A stretch of 55,448 bases of DNA from Myxococcaceae bacterium. Its GTDB lineage: Bacteria; Myxococcota; Myxococcia; Myxococcales; Myxococcaceae. The stretch lies in assembly GCA_025459425.1 (NCBI GenBank), contig JALOQF010000005.1:1-55448 (forward strand), read 5' to 3'. Shown in pieces: positions 45,420 through 54,586 of this stretch. Under the pieces are notes generated by a model that was not told the origin of the DNA, searched no databases, and saw only the letters and a list, made by a program, of their open reading frames with translations. Numbering within the stretch: position 1 is the stretch's first letter; every line of letters starts with the position of its first letter. The translations under genes and the position numbers were made by a program.

Positions 45420-48400
45420 ATGCCTTCTCCGCTTCGCCTCGCTCTGCTCGCGCTGCCCCTCGGCGTCGCCTGCGCCTCGCCCGAAGGCTCGGGCCTCGCG
45501 CTGACGCCGGAAACGTCTGGCGCCGAGATCGTCTTCGACATCGAGGAGCGGCCGTTCCCCAACATTCCGCTGCCCAACGACTTCGCGACCCGCTTCGACG
45601 CATCGAGCCCGACGAAGAAGCGGCTCAACGCCAGCCGCATGGCGTCGACCGCCTGGGAGCGCGCCACCCGCGACGAGCTCGCGAGGCTCGACGGCTGGGG
45701 CACCTACGCGCCGATGTCGGTCGCCTTCACGAAGCCCCTCGATCTGCTCGAGCTTCGGCGGCGGCACACCGGTGACGACTACGATCAATCGAACGACGCG
45801 CTGTACGTCATCGACGTCACGCCCGACTCGCCGGAGTTCTGCAACGCGGTGCCCCTCGACGTCGGCAACGGCAACTTCCCGGCGAACATCGAAGATCGCG
45901 ACTTCTTCCCCAACGATCCGCGTGGCGCGACCGGCCAGCTGCTCTTCGAAGAAGTGAACGAAGACTCGAACCGCAACGGGCGGCTCGACGACGGCGAAGA
46001 CACCGACATGGACGGCGTGCTCGACCGGCCCAACACGCTGGTGCCCGGCGACGAGTCGGTGATGCTCCACTACGAGCGCGAGACGAACACGCTCATCTTC
46101 CGCCCGCTCATGCCCATGCGCGAGCGCACCACCTACGCCGTCGTGCTGACGCGCCGGCTCGTCGACGAAGACGGCAAGCCGGTGAAGAGCCCTTTTCGCT
46201 TCGTGAACCACACGGCGCAGACGAGCGCGCTCTCGACGTTGCCGTCGTGTCTGCCGAAGCACGGCCTGGGCCTCGACGACGTGGCCTTCACCTGGAGCTT
46301 CACCACCCAGAGCATCTCGTCGTACTTCGTCGCCATTCGTGACGGCCTGCGCGGCCTCGGCCCGCTCTCGCGCCTCGCCACCGAGTACCCCGCGAAGCTG
46401 ACCGACCTCGACGCCGTGCGCGACGATCCGCTCCGCATGCTGAACGTCCGCATCGTCCCCGGCGAGCAGCTCGTCGGTGCGCTCTCGTCGCTGCTGCCCG
46501 GGCTGCTCGGCGCCGACGCCGACTCGCCCCAGGTGAAGAGCCTCATCGACGGCTTCCGCGCCATCGACTTCTTCGTCACCGGCGCGTTCGAGTCGCCGCA
46601 GTTCTTCCCGCGGCAGGACACCGAGGGGAAACCCCTGCCGCTCCACCAGCAGACGTGGAAGCTCGACCCAGCGACCGGCGCCATCTCGATGCCCGAGGGC
46701 AAGCCGCGCCGCGAGAAGGTGGCGTTCTGGCTCGCCGTGCCGAAGGGCCGCCAGGGCCCCGCGCCCGTGGCCATCGCGGGCCATGGCTACGGCTCGAACA
46801 AGCTCGAGGGGCTCTTCTACGCCGGCCTCTTCGCCCGCCAGGGCATCGCCGCCATCGCCACCGACTGCCCCAGCCATGGCCTCGGCTTCGGAGACCTCGA
46901 GGTGGAAGCCGCGAAGGGCCTCTTCGCGTCGAAGGGCCTCGCCGGCCTCTTCCAGGGCCTCAAGCGCGACCGCGCGTTCGATCAAACGGGCGATGGCGTC
47001 GCCGACTCGGGCGCCGACTACTGGACTGCGTACGCCGTGCACACGCGCGACATGGTGCGCCAGTCGACCGTCGACTACCTGCGCCTCGTCCACGTGCTCG
47101 AGAGCTTCGACGGCACGAACCGGTGGGACTGGGACGTCGACCGCGACGGCGAGAAGGACCTCGCCGGTGACTTCGATGGCGACGGTGTCATCGACATCGG
47201 CAAGGCCTCGGTGATGACGATGGGCGGTGGCTCACTCGGCGGCATCATGAGCGCCCTGGTGGGCGGCACCGAGCCCCGCGTCGGCGTGGTGGTGCCCATC
47301 TCGGCCGGCGCCGGCTTCGGAGAGGTCGGCAAGCGCGCGGCGCCCGGCGGCGTGAAGGAAGCGGTGTCGCTGCGCACGATGGGCCCGCTGCTGGTGACGC
47401 TCCCCAATCGAAGCGGAGGCCTCGACCTCGTTCAGATCGCCCCGAACGGAAACGATCGCGGCCAGGTGACGGTGGGCCCGGTGACGGCCACGCTGAACGA
47501 GGGTGACACGGCCGTCGTCACCAACCTCACCACGAAGGAACACCGCTGCGCCCGCGTGCAGAAGGACGGCCGGCTGCGGGTGGCGGTGTCGAGCGACGAA
47601 GGCAACACGCTGCGCCTCGACGTCTACCCGGGCGTGTTGCCGACGAAGAAGGGCGACGGCTGCGTGGTACCCGACGGCGCCGTGCCCAGCTGGAGCACCT
47701 CCACCTTCGCCGCCGACGTCACGTGGCAGGGCCGCACGCTGGCGAAGGACTCGCCCCTCGTCGCGCTCGGTGACGGCTTCGGCCTGCGCCGCGGCACGCC
47801 CGAGATGCGCCGGTTCATCGGGTTCGCCCAGGTGCTCCTCGACGCCGCCGACCCGGTGCACTTCGCGCCCAACTACCCGCGCCGCATCCTCGAGTACGGC
47901 ACCGGCGAGCGCGTGCGCACCCGCGCGCTCATCATGAACACCGTCGGAGACCCCGTCGTGCCCGTCGCCGCCGGCACCGCGCTGGCCCGCGCCGCGGGGT
48001 ACCTCGACCTCACCTCGCGCGACGCGCGGTACGACAAGACGGTGAACCAGGTGCTGGTGGACTCGTGGATCATCGAGGGCGTCAACCGCACCAGCCCCTT
48101 CCGCAACTCGCGCGGGCAGCCGGTGCTGATGGACATCGAGCACCTCTCGAGCACCGTGCCCGTCGACGACGGCTTCGACGTGCCCCGGCTGAACCCGCCC
48201 CTGCGCCACGTGTTCCCCAGCGACGTGGTCGGCGGCACCGTGGGCGTGCTGTACCCGATGCCGAGCCCCACCGGCCGCCATGGCTTCGACCTGCCGGACC
48301 CGAAGAAGAAGTGGGACGACGGCACGTACCTGGTGAACATGCTCGCGCGGTACCTCGCCAGCCAGGGCACGTCGGTCTCGTTCGACGGCTGCCAGCACAC

Positions 48401-48446
48401 CTCGACCTGCGCGTGGATTGCGCCCACGCCGCCCGCGGGGCCCTGA
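45420..48446 (+). CDS. Large lipase/esterase-like lipoprotein with Ca-binding repeats
   Basis: This 1008-residue lipoprotein has signal [18 protein letters not shown] (lipobox GVAC). An N-terminal Ig-like domain ([20 protein letters not shown]) is followed by an alpha/beta-hydrolase-like domain: an oxyanion loop AGHGYGSNK (about 454) and a nucleophile elbow [11 protein letters not shown] (Ser at about 604). Several Asp-rich EF/dockerin-like loops are inserted ([18 protein letters not shown], then [18 protein letters not shown]), so calcium may stabilise it. It resembles bacterial virulence-factor lipases (Pla1-type). Surface esterase activity is likely; the substrate is unknown. Confidence 0.8.
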   Translation: MPSPLRLALLALPLGVACASPEGSGLALTPETSGAEIVFDIEERPFPNIPLPNDFATRFDASSPTKKRLNASRMASTAWERATRDELARLDGWGTYAPMSVAFTKPLDLLELRRRHTGDDYDQSNDALYVIDVTPDSPEFCNAVPLDVGNGNFPANIEDRDFFPNDPRGATGQLLFEEVNEDSNRNGRLDDGEDTDMDGVLDRPNTLVPGDESVMLHYERETNTLIFRPLMPMRERTTYAVVLTRRLVDEDGKPVKSPFRFVNHTAQTSALSTLPSCLPKHGLGLDDVAFTWSFTTQSISSYFVAIRDGLRGLGPLSRLATEYPAKLTDLDAVRDDPLRMLNVRIVPGEQLVGALSSLLPGLLGADADSPQVKSLIDGFRAIDFFVTGAFESPQFFPRQDTEGKPLPLHQQTWKLDPATGAISMPEGKPRREKVAFWLAVPKGRQGPAPVAIAGHGYGSNKLEGLFYAGLFARQGIAAIATDCPSHGLGFGDLEVEAAKGLFASKGLAGLFQGLKRDRAFDQTGDGVADSGADYWTAYAVHTRDMVRQSTVDYLRLVHVLESFDGTNRWDWDVDRDGEKDLAGDFDGDGVIDIGKASVMTMGGGSLGGIMSALVGGTEPRVGVVVPISAGAGFGEVGKRAAPGGVKEAVSLRTMGPLLVTLPNRSGGLDLVQIAPNGNDRGQVTVGPVTATLNEGDTAVVTNLTTKEHRCARVQKDGRLRVAVSSDEGNTLRLDVYPGVLPTKKGDGCVVPDGAVPSWSTSTFAADVTWQGRTLAKDSPLVALGDGFGLRRGTPEMRRFIGFAQVLLDAADPVHFAPNYPRRILEYGTGERVRTRALIMNTVGDPVVPVAAGTALARAAGYLDLTSRDARYDKTVNQVLVDSWIIEGVNRTSPFRNSRGQPVLMDIEHLSSTVPVDDGFDVPRLNPPLRHVFPSDVVGGTVGVLYPMPSPTGRHGFDLPDPKKKWDDGTYLVNMLARYLASQGTSVSFDGCQHTSTCAWIAPTPPAGP

Positions 48447-48450
48447 ACCG

Positions 48451-48897
48451 ATGCGCGCCGTCCTCCAGCGGGTCAAAGAAGCGTCGGTCACCGTCGATGG
48501 GCAGGTCGTCGGAGCCATCGGGCCGGGGCTGCTCGTGCTGCTGGGCGTCGGCAAGGGCGACACCGAGGCCGACGTCGACTTCATGGTCGACAAGGTCCCC
48601 GGCTTGCGCATCTTCGAAGACGAAGCCGGCAAGATGAACCGCTCGCTCGTCGATGGCTCGAAGCACCTGCTCGCGGTGAGCCAGTTCACGCTCTACGCGG
48701 ACACCCGCAAGGGGCGCCGCCCGAGCTTCGTCGACGCCATGCCGCCCGACGAGGCCAAGCGGCTCTACGCGCTCTTCTGCGAGCGCTGCCGGGCGTCGGG
48801 ACTCACCGTCGCCGAGGGCGTGTTCGCCGCGGACATGAAGGTGGCGCTCGTGAACGACGGGCCGGTCACCATCGTGCTCGACAGCAGGGCCGGGTGA
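48451..48897 (+). CDS. dtd: D-aminoacyl-tRNA deacylase
   Basis: This 148-residue DTD protein removes D-amino acids and glycine wrongly attached to tRNA. It is full-length, with the family motifs [17 protein letters not shown] at the start, the catalytic [17 protein letters not shown] and the [10 protein letters not shown] segment bearing the cross-subunit Gly-Pro. The ATG at 48451 lies 4 bases past the stop of the lipase-like gene, so the two are probably transcribed together, although a functional link is unlikely. Confidence 0.96.
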   Translation: MRAVLQRVKEASVTVDGQVVGAIGPGLLVLLGVGKGDTEADVDFMVDKVPGLRIFEDEAGKMNRSLVDGSKHLLAVSQFTLYADTRKGRRPSFVDAMPPDEAKRLYALFCERCRASGLTVAEGVFAADMKVALVNDGPVTIVLDSRAG

Positions 48898-49066
48898 GGC
48901 AACCAGGTCGCTGAGCCCTTCCGCTCGCCGGCTGCGCTCGTGCTCGGCGTGGACGAGCTCATTCGCCCTCCAGCGAAGCCGGACGACGCGCAGAGCGCGC
49001 CCCGTTCGACGATCGAAGCGGATCAATGGCTTCAGCGATGTCAGCCCCGTCGGCTAGGGTGCCCGG

Positions 49067-51193
49067 GTGTTCGACGTCGCCCACCTGCTCGACCGCCATG
49101 TCTTCGTCGACATCGAGACGACGGGCCTCGACGCGAACACCGACGAGGTCATCGAGCTCGGAGCAGTCTTCGTTCGTGACGGTTCCATCGAGCGTGAGGC
49201 CTCGTGGCTGGTGCGGCCCACCCGCCCCGTGCCGGCCGTCATCACGGCGCTCACTGGCCTGTCGACCGACGCGCTCGCCGGCACCCCCTCGTTCGAGGAG
49301 CTGTCGCACGAGCTCGTCGGCGCCTTCGACGGCTACACCGTGGTCGCCCACAACGCGGTCTTCGAGCAGTCGTTCCTGAAGGAGCTGCTCGCGGGGGTGC
49401 CGGTGCTCGACTCGTGCGAGCTGGCCCTCATCTTGTTTCCGGAGCTTCGCAGCCATGCGCTCGAGGCCCTCGTTCGATGGGCTGGCCTCGGAGACGGCGC
49501 GCGTCACCGGGCGCTCGCAGACGCGCACGACACCTTTCGGGTCGTCTCGGTCCTGCTCGAGCGGGCCGCCGCCGAGGCTCCCGGTTGGTCTCTCACCCAG
49601 TTGACCGGCCGGTTGCCCACCGGCCCCTTGCAGCGGCTGCTCCTGGGCCTCGCGCGTACGACCGGCGCGAGCGCTGCCCGGCCCCACGAGAAGCCTGCGG
49701 CCGACGTCGAGCTGCCCGCGGTGCTCGAGCGATGGAGTCACGCTCCTGAGTCGCTCGCCATCGAGCTCGAGGTCGCGGACGCGGCAGCGCTCGCCGTCGC
49801 GTGCGCACGAAAGGTGAACGGCTCGACCTGGGTCGTCGCGCCACACGCGCACCTTCGGCGGCTCGAGGCCGTGCCACGGCTCCCGCCCCGTGATGGCGCG
49901 CCCACGGGCGCTCGCCTGAAGGCGCTGCTGTCCCGCCGCGTCGTGCTCGACCCGACGCTCGCGGCCTCGATGGCCTACCTCGAGCGCTGGGGCGCACGCG
50001 CGGGCGTCGACGTGAGCACGCTGAGCGGCTTCTGGCGAGACCGGGTGCCCCTCTTCGACGTCATGCGTACGCTCTTGCGCGCGCCGGCTGACGCACCGCC
50101 ACCACCGGGGCTGTACGTGGGGACCCCTGCCGACGTCGCTTCGTGGCTCGAGGCCGGCGTCGCCCCCCAGGCCCTCGTCTGGCTCGACGCGCCCACCGCG
50201 CCGGAGCTCGAGCGCCGCCGCCTGACGGTGACCGTCGAGGTCTCGTCACTGTTGCGTCTCCCCGAGCTGTTCGAGCTCGCCGCGCCTGGCCGGCCGATGA
50301 CGCCGGGGCTCAAGGCCGTGCACGCGCGCACGAGAGCGCTGGCGCTGCGGCTGGCGCCGTTCACCGAAGCCACGCGCCTCGATCGATCGACCCCCGAGCC
50401 CTGGCTCGGCCTTCGCGACGAGCTCCTGGCCGTTGGAAAGGACCTGGCGTGGTGGCTGAGCGAGCTCCGTGGGGCACCGCCGAGTCCGCTCCTCGACGGC
50501 GTCATCGACGAGGCCGCTCGGCTGGCGGAGCGGCTCCAGCAGCTGGTGCACCCGGCCGTGAGAGATGAAGTGTGGGCGTCGGCTTCGGCGGTGTGGCGCA
50601 GGCCCGACGTCGCAGCCGCGCAGGCCTCGATCGCCGCGCTCACAGCGAAGGCGCCTTGCCTCTTCGTGTCCGACGTCCGCCGGGGAGAGGCCTGGCCTTC
50701 TCGACTGGGCTCGCCGCCCCTCGTCCAGCACGGCGCCGTGAGCGCCGCGCGGCCCCTCCTGGTGGCCGCGCGGCTCGAGTCCGAGGCGGGCCTCGCCGAG
50801 ACCGCGCTGCACGTCGACGGACCGCTCACCGTCCTCTCCGCCGAGCCCCTCACCGAGCCGCTGGTCGCGGCGTTCGTGGCGTCGGCCGCGCGGCAGTCAC
50901 GGCAGGTCCGACTCCACGCGGCGGGCGCGTGGCCGGGCGATGTGGTGCTTCAGGAGTGGTGGGGCCATGGGCCGGTGCCGCCGTCTCGCGGCCCGGTGGT
51001 GGTGATCGGCGGCGGAGACCGGTTCGCGGTTCGGCGACTCCTCGCGGCCGGGCGCCCGGTCGAGGCGCTGCTCTTGCGAACGCCGTTCGACCCGGCGGCG
51101 TGGGCCGCTCCGCTGGCCGGCGTCAGCTGGTTCGAGTCGTCGCCGTACGCCCTGGCTTCACGAGCCGTCGAGGCGCCCGCGCGAATTCGCTGA
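49067..51193 (+). CDS. DnaQ-type exonuclease fused to a degenerate DinG-like helicase
   Basis: This 708-residue protein has a GTG start. The N-terminal 175 residues are a DEDDh exonuclease: VFVDIETTGLD (Exo I, Asp15 and Glu17), AHNAVFEQSFL (Exo II, where the usual Asp is Glu) and HRALADAHDT (Exo III). The remaining 530 residues have no family motif, but their order fits a DnaQ-DinG fusion helicase that has lost its active site: GSTWVVAPHAHLRRLEAV sits where the helicase has its motif Ia and VWLDAPTAPELERRR where DEAH should be. No Walker A loop exists. It may still act as a nuclease or as a binding scaffold. Confidence 0.7.
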   Translation: MFDVAHLLDRHVFVDIETTGLDANTDEVIELGAVFVRDGSIEREASWLVRPTRPVPAVITALTGLSTDALAGTPSFEELSHELVGAFDGYTVVAHNAVFEQSFLKELLAGVPVLDSCELALILFPELRSHALEALVRWAGLGDGARHRALADAHDTFRVVSVLLERAAAEAPGWSLTQLTGRLPTGPLQRLLLGLARTTGASAARPHEKPAADVELPAVLERWSHAPESLAIELEVADAAALAVACARKVNGSTWVVAPHAHLRRLEAVPRLPPRDGAPTGARLKALLSRRVVLDPTLAASMAYLERWGARAGVDVSTLSGFWRDRVPLFDVMRTLLRAPADAPPPPGLYVGTPADVASWLEAGVAPQALVWLDAPTAPELERRRLTVTVEVSSLLRLPELFELAAPGRPMTPGLKAVHARTRALALRLAPFTEATRLDRSTPEPWLGLRDELLAVGKDLAWWLSELRGAPPSPLLDGVIDEAARLAERLQQLVHPAVRDEVWASASAVWRRPDVAAAQASIAALTAKAPCLFVSDVRRGEAWPSRLGSPPLVQHGAVSAARPLLVAARLESEAGLAETALHVDGPLTVLSAEPLTEPLVAAFVASAARQSRQVRLHAAGAWPGDVVLQEWWGHGPVPPSRGPVVVIGGGDRFAVRRLLAAGRPVEALLLRTPFDPAAWAAPLAGVSWFESSPYALASRAVEAPARIR

Positions 51194-51340
51194 GCAGGCC
51201 CGGGAAGCAGGTGGGTATGCAAAGGGAAGAGAAGATGCGCAAAAGGAACACAGATCGCGGCCGAAGAGGTCCGGGCGGCGACTGAAGCGTCGTGGGTCCG
51301 GCTCAGCGCCCCTTACTGGAGACCCGAAGTGCTTCGTCAG

Positions 51341-51550
51341 TCGCTCGAAGTGCCTCTCCGGTCGCTCGAAGTGCAGCTCCGGTCGCTCGAAGTGCAGCTC
51401 CGGTCGCTCGAATCGCGTCTCCGGTCGCTCGAAGTGCAGCTCCGGTCGCTCGAAGTGCGTCTCCAGTCGCCCGAATCGCATCTCCGGTCGCTCGAATCAC
51501 GTCTCCGGTCGCTCGAAGTGCGTCTCCAGTCGCTCGAAGTGCGTCTCCGG
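51341..51550. repeat. 21-bp minisatellite, ten full units
   Basis: Ten head-to-tail units of exactly 21 bases, each beginning tcgctcgaa (one has tcgcccgaa), with partial degenerate copies on both sides (about 51320-51340 and after 51550). Units differ at a few positions only (gtgcag, gtgcgt, tcgcgt or tcgcat variants). Because 21 is a multiple of three and the unit lacks stops, several frames on both strands stay open: heptads such as RSLEVQL on plus and FERPELH on minus. It lies between the exonuclease gene and the IS21 remnant. Confidence 0.9.
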
Positions 51551-51565
51551 TCGCTCGAATGCCCG

Positions 51566-51607
51566 GCGACAATCACAACTCCCCGGTTGCGACAATTACA
51601 CTTCCCC
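51566..51607 (+). repeat. Pair of 19-bp repeats, probable IS21-type left end
   Basis: Two 19-base direct repeats differ at three positions: GCGACAATCACAACTCCCC (51566-51584) and GCGACAATTACACTTCCCC (51589-51607). Multiple subterminal repeats just upstream of the transposase gene are the hallmark of IS21-family element ends. The minisatellite stops within about 15 bases of the first repeat, so the element end abuts it. No matching right end was found within the window. Confidence 0.6.
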
Positions 51608-51650
51608 ATCCTGAGTGAGCGCCGGAGACGCAGCACCGACGGAGGAGTCG

Positions 51651-52046
51651 GTGATCGCGACGGACGCCAACGTGAGGAAGCTCATGGAGGAGTTGAAGAA
51701 GCACGGGCAGCTGGGGCTCGCGGCCGCACGCGCGGGACTCGACCGCAAGACGGCGGCGAAGTACCGCGACGCGGGCAAGCTGCCGTCGGAGATGAAGGCG
51801 CCGCGGAACTGGCGCACGAGAGAGGACCCGTTCGAAGAGGTCTGGCCGGTCATCAAGTCGAAGCTGGTCGACGCGCCAGAGCTTGAAGCGAAGACGCTCT
51901 TCGAGTGGCTGCAGACCGAGCGACCGAGTCAGTTCGACGAGGGCCAGCTGCGCACGCTGCAGCGGCGCGTGCGCGACTGGAGGGCCATCGCCGGGAACAC
52001 AAGGTCCTTGGCCAGTCGCACGATGTGCTGGTTCTCAGGACCCTGA
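51651..52046 (+). pseudogene. Truncated IS21-family transposase (IstA)
   Basis: The GTG at 51651 follows an excellent GGAGGAG ribosome-binding site (51641-51647). The first 115 residues are a typical IstA N-terminus: IATDANVRKLMEELKKHG with a helix-turn-helix (LAAARAGLDRKTAAKYRDAG), then EDPFEEVWPVIKSKL and GQLRTLQRRVRDWRA. Homology then stops and 16 unrelated residues lead to a stop. The DDE catalytic core and the istB gene are gone. It is a dead remnant of an insertion sequence that once spanned at least 1.5 to 2.5 kb in related elements. Confidence 0.8.
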
Positions 52047-52240
52047 GCCAGTTGAGGCCTGATTCTCTCACGAGAAATAGCCCCCACTGGCGTGACGCCG
52101 GAAGCCGGAGATAGCTCCAGCTCGGTCATCGAGATCAGCGGTCGCCCGAACTGCATTCTCAGGCAGCCCCAAGCGGCCCGACGACTCCCTGCCCACTGCC
52201 CCCGGAGCCAGGCCACTTGCTCGCCGCGAGCCGGGCTCCT

Positions 52241-52920
52241 TCAGAACGGCGCGCCGCCGGACTCCGCCACGCAGACCAGACCGGCCTGAACTGCCTGCGC
52301 CCGCTTCGGGCTCTCGGCCGAGTCCCGGAGTTCACGGGCGAGCCGCTCGATTCGGCCGAGCTCGAGGCCCTGGTCCTCACCACTCGCGCGGAGCCTCGTG
52401 AGCCGGGCCTCGAGCGCGGTGCGGAGCGCCCCGGCGCGGGCGATGCGCGCCCCGGGCAACGCCCACCCTTCCCGGATGCAGCGCTGAGCGGCCTCGGTGC
52501 AGGCAGCCTCGTCCGAGAAACCGAACACCGTCGGCGAGGAGCACCACGACGCCCCCTCTTCCAGCAGGCCCTCGACCCGACTTCGGTGCAGGCCGCTGCC
52601 CGCAAAGGCACCCGCGCCCACCCCGAGCAGCGCTGCGATGCCCGCAGGTGGGCGACGCCGTGCTCCTCGGCGGTTCCCTTCAGGCGGCTCGTGTCGAGGA
52701 GCGCCCCGCGCTGCCGACGGAACACCGCGCGACCGGTGACGACCAGCGCGACCAGCGCCAGGCCCACGAAGAGCCCACCGGCCACCCAGTCCTTGTCCTC
52801 GAGGGGCGGCCATTCGTGGCGGAGCACCTGCACCGCCAGGTACGGAAAGCAGCCCACCAACGCGCCCGACGTGAAGAGGCTCACCAGCGCGAGCAGAGAG
52901 GCCTGCGGCGGAGGCGTCAT
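52241..52920 (-). pseudogene. Frameshifted small membrane protein gene
   Basis: The first part (from 52920) reads MTPPPQASLLALVSLFTSG and a second helix WVAGGLFVGLALVALVVTG; the last part, in another frame to 52241, reads AALLGVGAGAFAGSGLHRSR and then a Cys-containing helical domain (FGFSDEAACTEAAQRCIREG). Joined by a one-base shift at about 52640, they make one protein of about 225 residues with three membrane helices. It is either a genuine frameshift mutation or a sequencing error, since both halves keep sensible codon use. It overlaps the upstream HAMP gene by 4 bases. Confidence 0.6.
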
Positions 52921-53636
52921 CGCTGCTCGAGGCGGGCCGCCAGCTCGTCCCGGTGCTTCTTGAGCGCCTCGGGGTCTCCCGCCAACGCGGCGTCGACGGC
53001 CTTCAGGTCGCCCTCGGCGCGGTCGCGCAAGGACTTCACCATGGTGGCGAAGACGTCGAACACGTCCTTCAGCTCGTCACCGGGGCGCAGGCCGTACTCC
53101 GGCGGACGAATCACCCCGTTCGTCACCTCGCGGCCCATGCGCTTGATGCGGAAGAGCGGACCCACGATGCGATGGGTGATGACGATGGCCACCACGCCGA
53201 TGAGGAAGACGAAGAGCACCAGCAGCGCCACCAGTACCGTGATGGTCGTCTGCTGCTGGGCCACGAGCTCCTTCTGGGCCTGCACCACCGCGGCCTTCTC
53301 GGCCTCGTACGCGGCGTCGATCTCCTTCGAGCGCGCCTCGAGCTTCGTCATCAACGCGGGATCGTCGAGGCCCTTGGCGAGGTCGTTGTTCAGCGTGCAG
53401 GTGCCGAGTTCCTTGCTCGTCTCGGCAGACTTGCTGCGCGCCTCGACGGCTTCGTTCATGCGGCGAAAGAGGTTGCCGGTGGTGTGCGCGATGAAGGCGC
53501 CCAGCACGCCCGAGATGATGAGCGTCGGGACGATGAAGTAGACCGCGAACTTGAGCTGAAACCGCGCGTCCAACAGGAAGTTCTTCAACTTCCGTTGGTA
53601 CTGCGGGGTCGCGGGTGCGGCTGCCTGGGTCGACAT
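52917..53636 (-). CDS. HAMP-domain membrane protein without output domain
   Basis: This 239-residue protein has two membrane helices (about 27-50 and 132-156), between them a periplasmic coiled coil with a single Cys (ELGTCTLNNDLA), then a HAMP domain (HRIVGPLFRIKRMGREVTNG) and an acidic/charged helix at the C-terminus (DELKDVFDVFATMVKSLRD). No kinase, cyclase or chemotaxis output is attached, so it must signal through a partner, perhaps one of its operon neighbours. It is 30 bases after the HEAT gene and overlaps the next gene by ATGA. Confidence 0.85.
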   Translation of the reverse strand: MSTQAAAPATPQYQRKLKNFLLDARFQLKFAVYFIVPTLIISGVLGAFIAHTTGNLFRRMNEAVEARSKSAETSKELGTCTLNNDLAKGLDDPALMTKLEARSKEIDAAYEAEKAAVVQAQKELVAQQQTTITVLVALLVLFVFLIGVVAIVITHRIVGPLFRIKRMGREVTNGVIRPPEYGLRPGDELKDVFDVFATMVKSLRDRAEGDLKAVDAALAGDPEALKKHRDELAARLEQR

Positions 53637-53666
53637 GAGTTCTTTCGCCTTTACCCTTCCTGCGCG

Positions 53667-54428
53667 TCAGGGCGACTTCCAGTTGAGATCGCCGGCCGCG
53701 TCGTCGACGACTTTGGGCACCATGGCCTTGATCAGCGTCTCGGGCTTGGCCCCCGAGGCCTTCACGTTCCAGCTGCCCTGCAGGGCCTGCTCCGGGTACG
53801 TCATGATGAGCATCTCGACCTTGAGCTGTTTCTCCGAGGCGCCCGGCGCGAGCTGCACGCGCACCTGGTAGCCACGCAGGTTCTGCTTCTTGATGAGCGC
53901 CTGCGCTGCCTTCTTCTCTTCTCCGGCCGGGGCGAAGCTGGCGCCGAGGTCGGTGAGCTTCTTGCGCAGGAGCGTGTCCGTCAGCGTCAGCAGCGCGTCG
54001 TCGAGGCCGCCCACCTTGTCGGCGATGGGCTCGACGTTCAGATAGAGCCCGCCGTGGCCAGCCGGAGCGCTGCCAGTCGCCGGAGGCGGTGCCGAGCCGC
54101 TCAGCGCCTTCTCCATCGCCGCGCGCACCGACGGGTCGGCCTCACCGAGCGCGGCCTTGAGACAGGCCATGCCCGCTTCCTGCTTCAACTCGCCGAGGGC
54201 GTTGGCGGCCGACGCGCGCACCACCGACTCTCCGTCTTTCAACGCAGCACACAGCGGCTCGACCGCTTCGGCGCTGCCCGTCTGGCCCAGGAGCAGTACC
54301 GTTTGCGCGCGCACGCGCGGATCCTTCGAGCCGGCGAGCTGCTTCGACAACAAGCTCACGCGCGCATCGGCTGCGAGGACGACGACCGGCACCAGGCTGA
54401 CCACCACACTCACCGGAACGAACCGCAC
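53667..54428 (-). CDS. Exported HEAT-repeat protein
   Basis: This 253-residue protein uses GTG 54428, giving a signal peptide (MRFVPVSVVVSLVPVVVLAA). HEAT repeats follow (RVRAQTVLLLGQTGSAEAVE, SVVRASAANALGELKQEAGM, SVRAAMEKALS), then a Gly/Pro linker and a C-terminal alpha/beta domain (GYQVRVQLAPGASEKQLKVE). It should be periplasmic or surface-bound. First gene of a three-gene operon with the HAMP protein and the frameshifted membrane protein, which suggests one signalling or envelope complex of unknown purpose. Confidence 0.75.
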   Translation of the reverse strand: MRFVPVSVVVSLVPVVVLAADARVSLLSKQLAGSKDPRVRAQTVLLLGQTGSAEAVEPLCAALKDGESVVRASAANALGELKQEAGMACLKAALGEADPSVRAAMEKALSGSAPPPATGSAPAGHGGLYLNVEPIADKVGGLDDALLTLTDTLLRKKLTDLGASFAPAGEEKKAAQALIKKQNLRGYQVRVQLAPGASEKQLKVEMLIMTYPEQALQGSWNVKASGAKPETLIKAMVPKVVDDAAGDLNWKSP

Positions 54429-54586
54429 GCAGGCCGAGAGACTAGCCAACGCCGCCGATATTCGGCGGCTCGTTCTTGATGTGCGCCGAAGGCCCACCCG
54501 CGCCTGCACCGAATCTGCACGAAGGTTCCTCGGCTTCGCCGCTCCGTCCGCGCGGGATTCGCCATCGCCGGAACGACGATGACGAC

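Noticed and set aside
51158-51481. Coding gene with FERPELH heptads on the minus strand
   Set aside because: The heptads arise from the 21-bp repeat in any frame; the frame has no ribosome-binding site and runs into the 3' end of the exonuclease gene.
51341-51550. Possible CRISPR array
   Set aside because: The units are contiguous 21-mers without unique spacers, and no cas gene is present.
51929-52216. Minus-strand 95-codon ORF near the IS21 remnant
   Set aside because: Its last third is antisense to the transposase fragment and the rest matches nothing; no convincing start signal.
52600-52700. Programmed -1 frameshift in the membrane protein gene
   Set aside because: No slippery heptamer or downstream stem was seen at the junction; a mutation or sequencing error is simpler.
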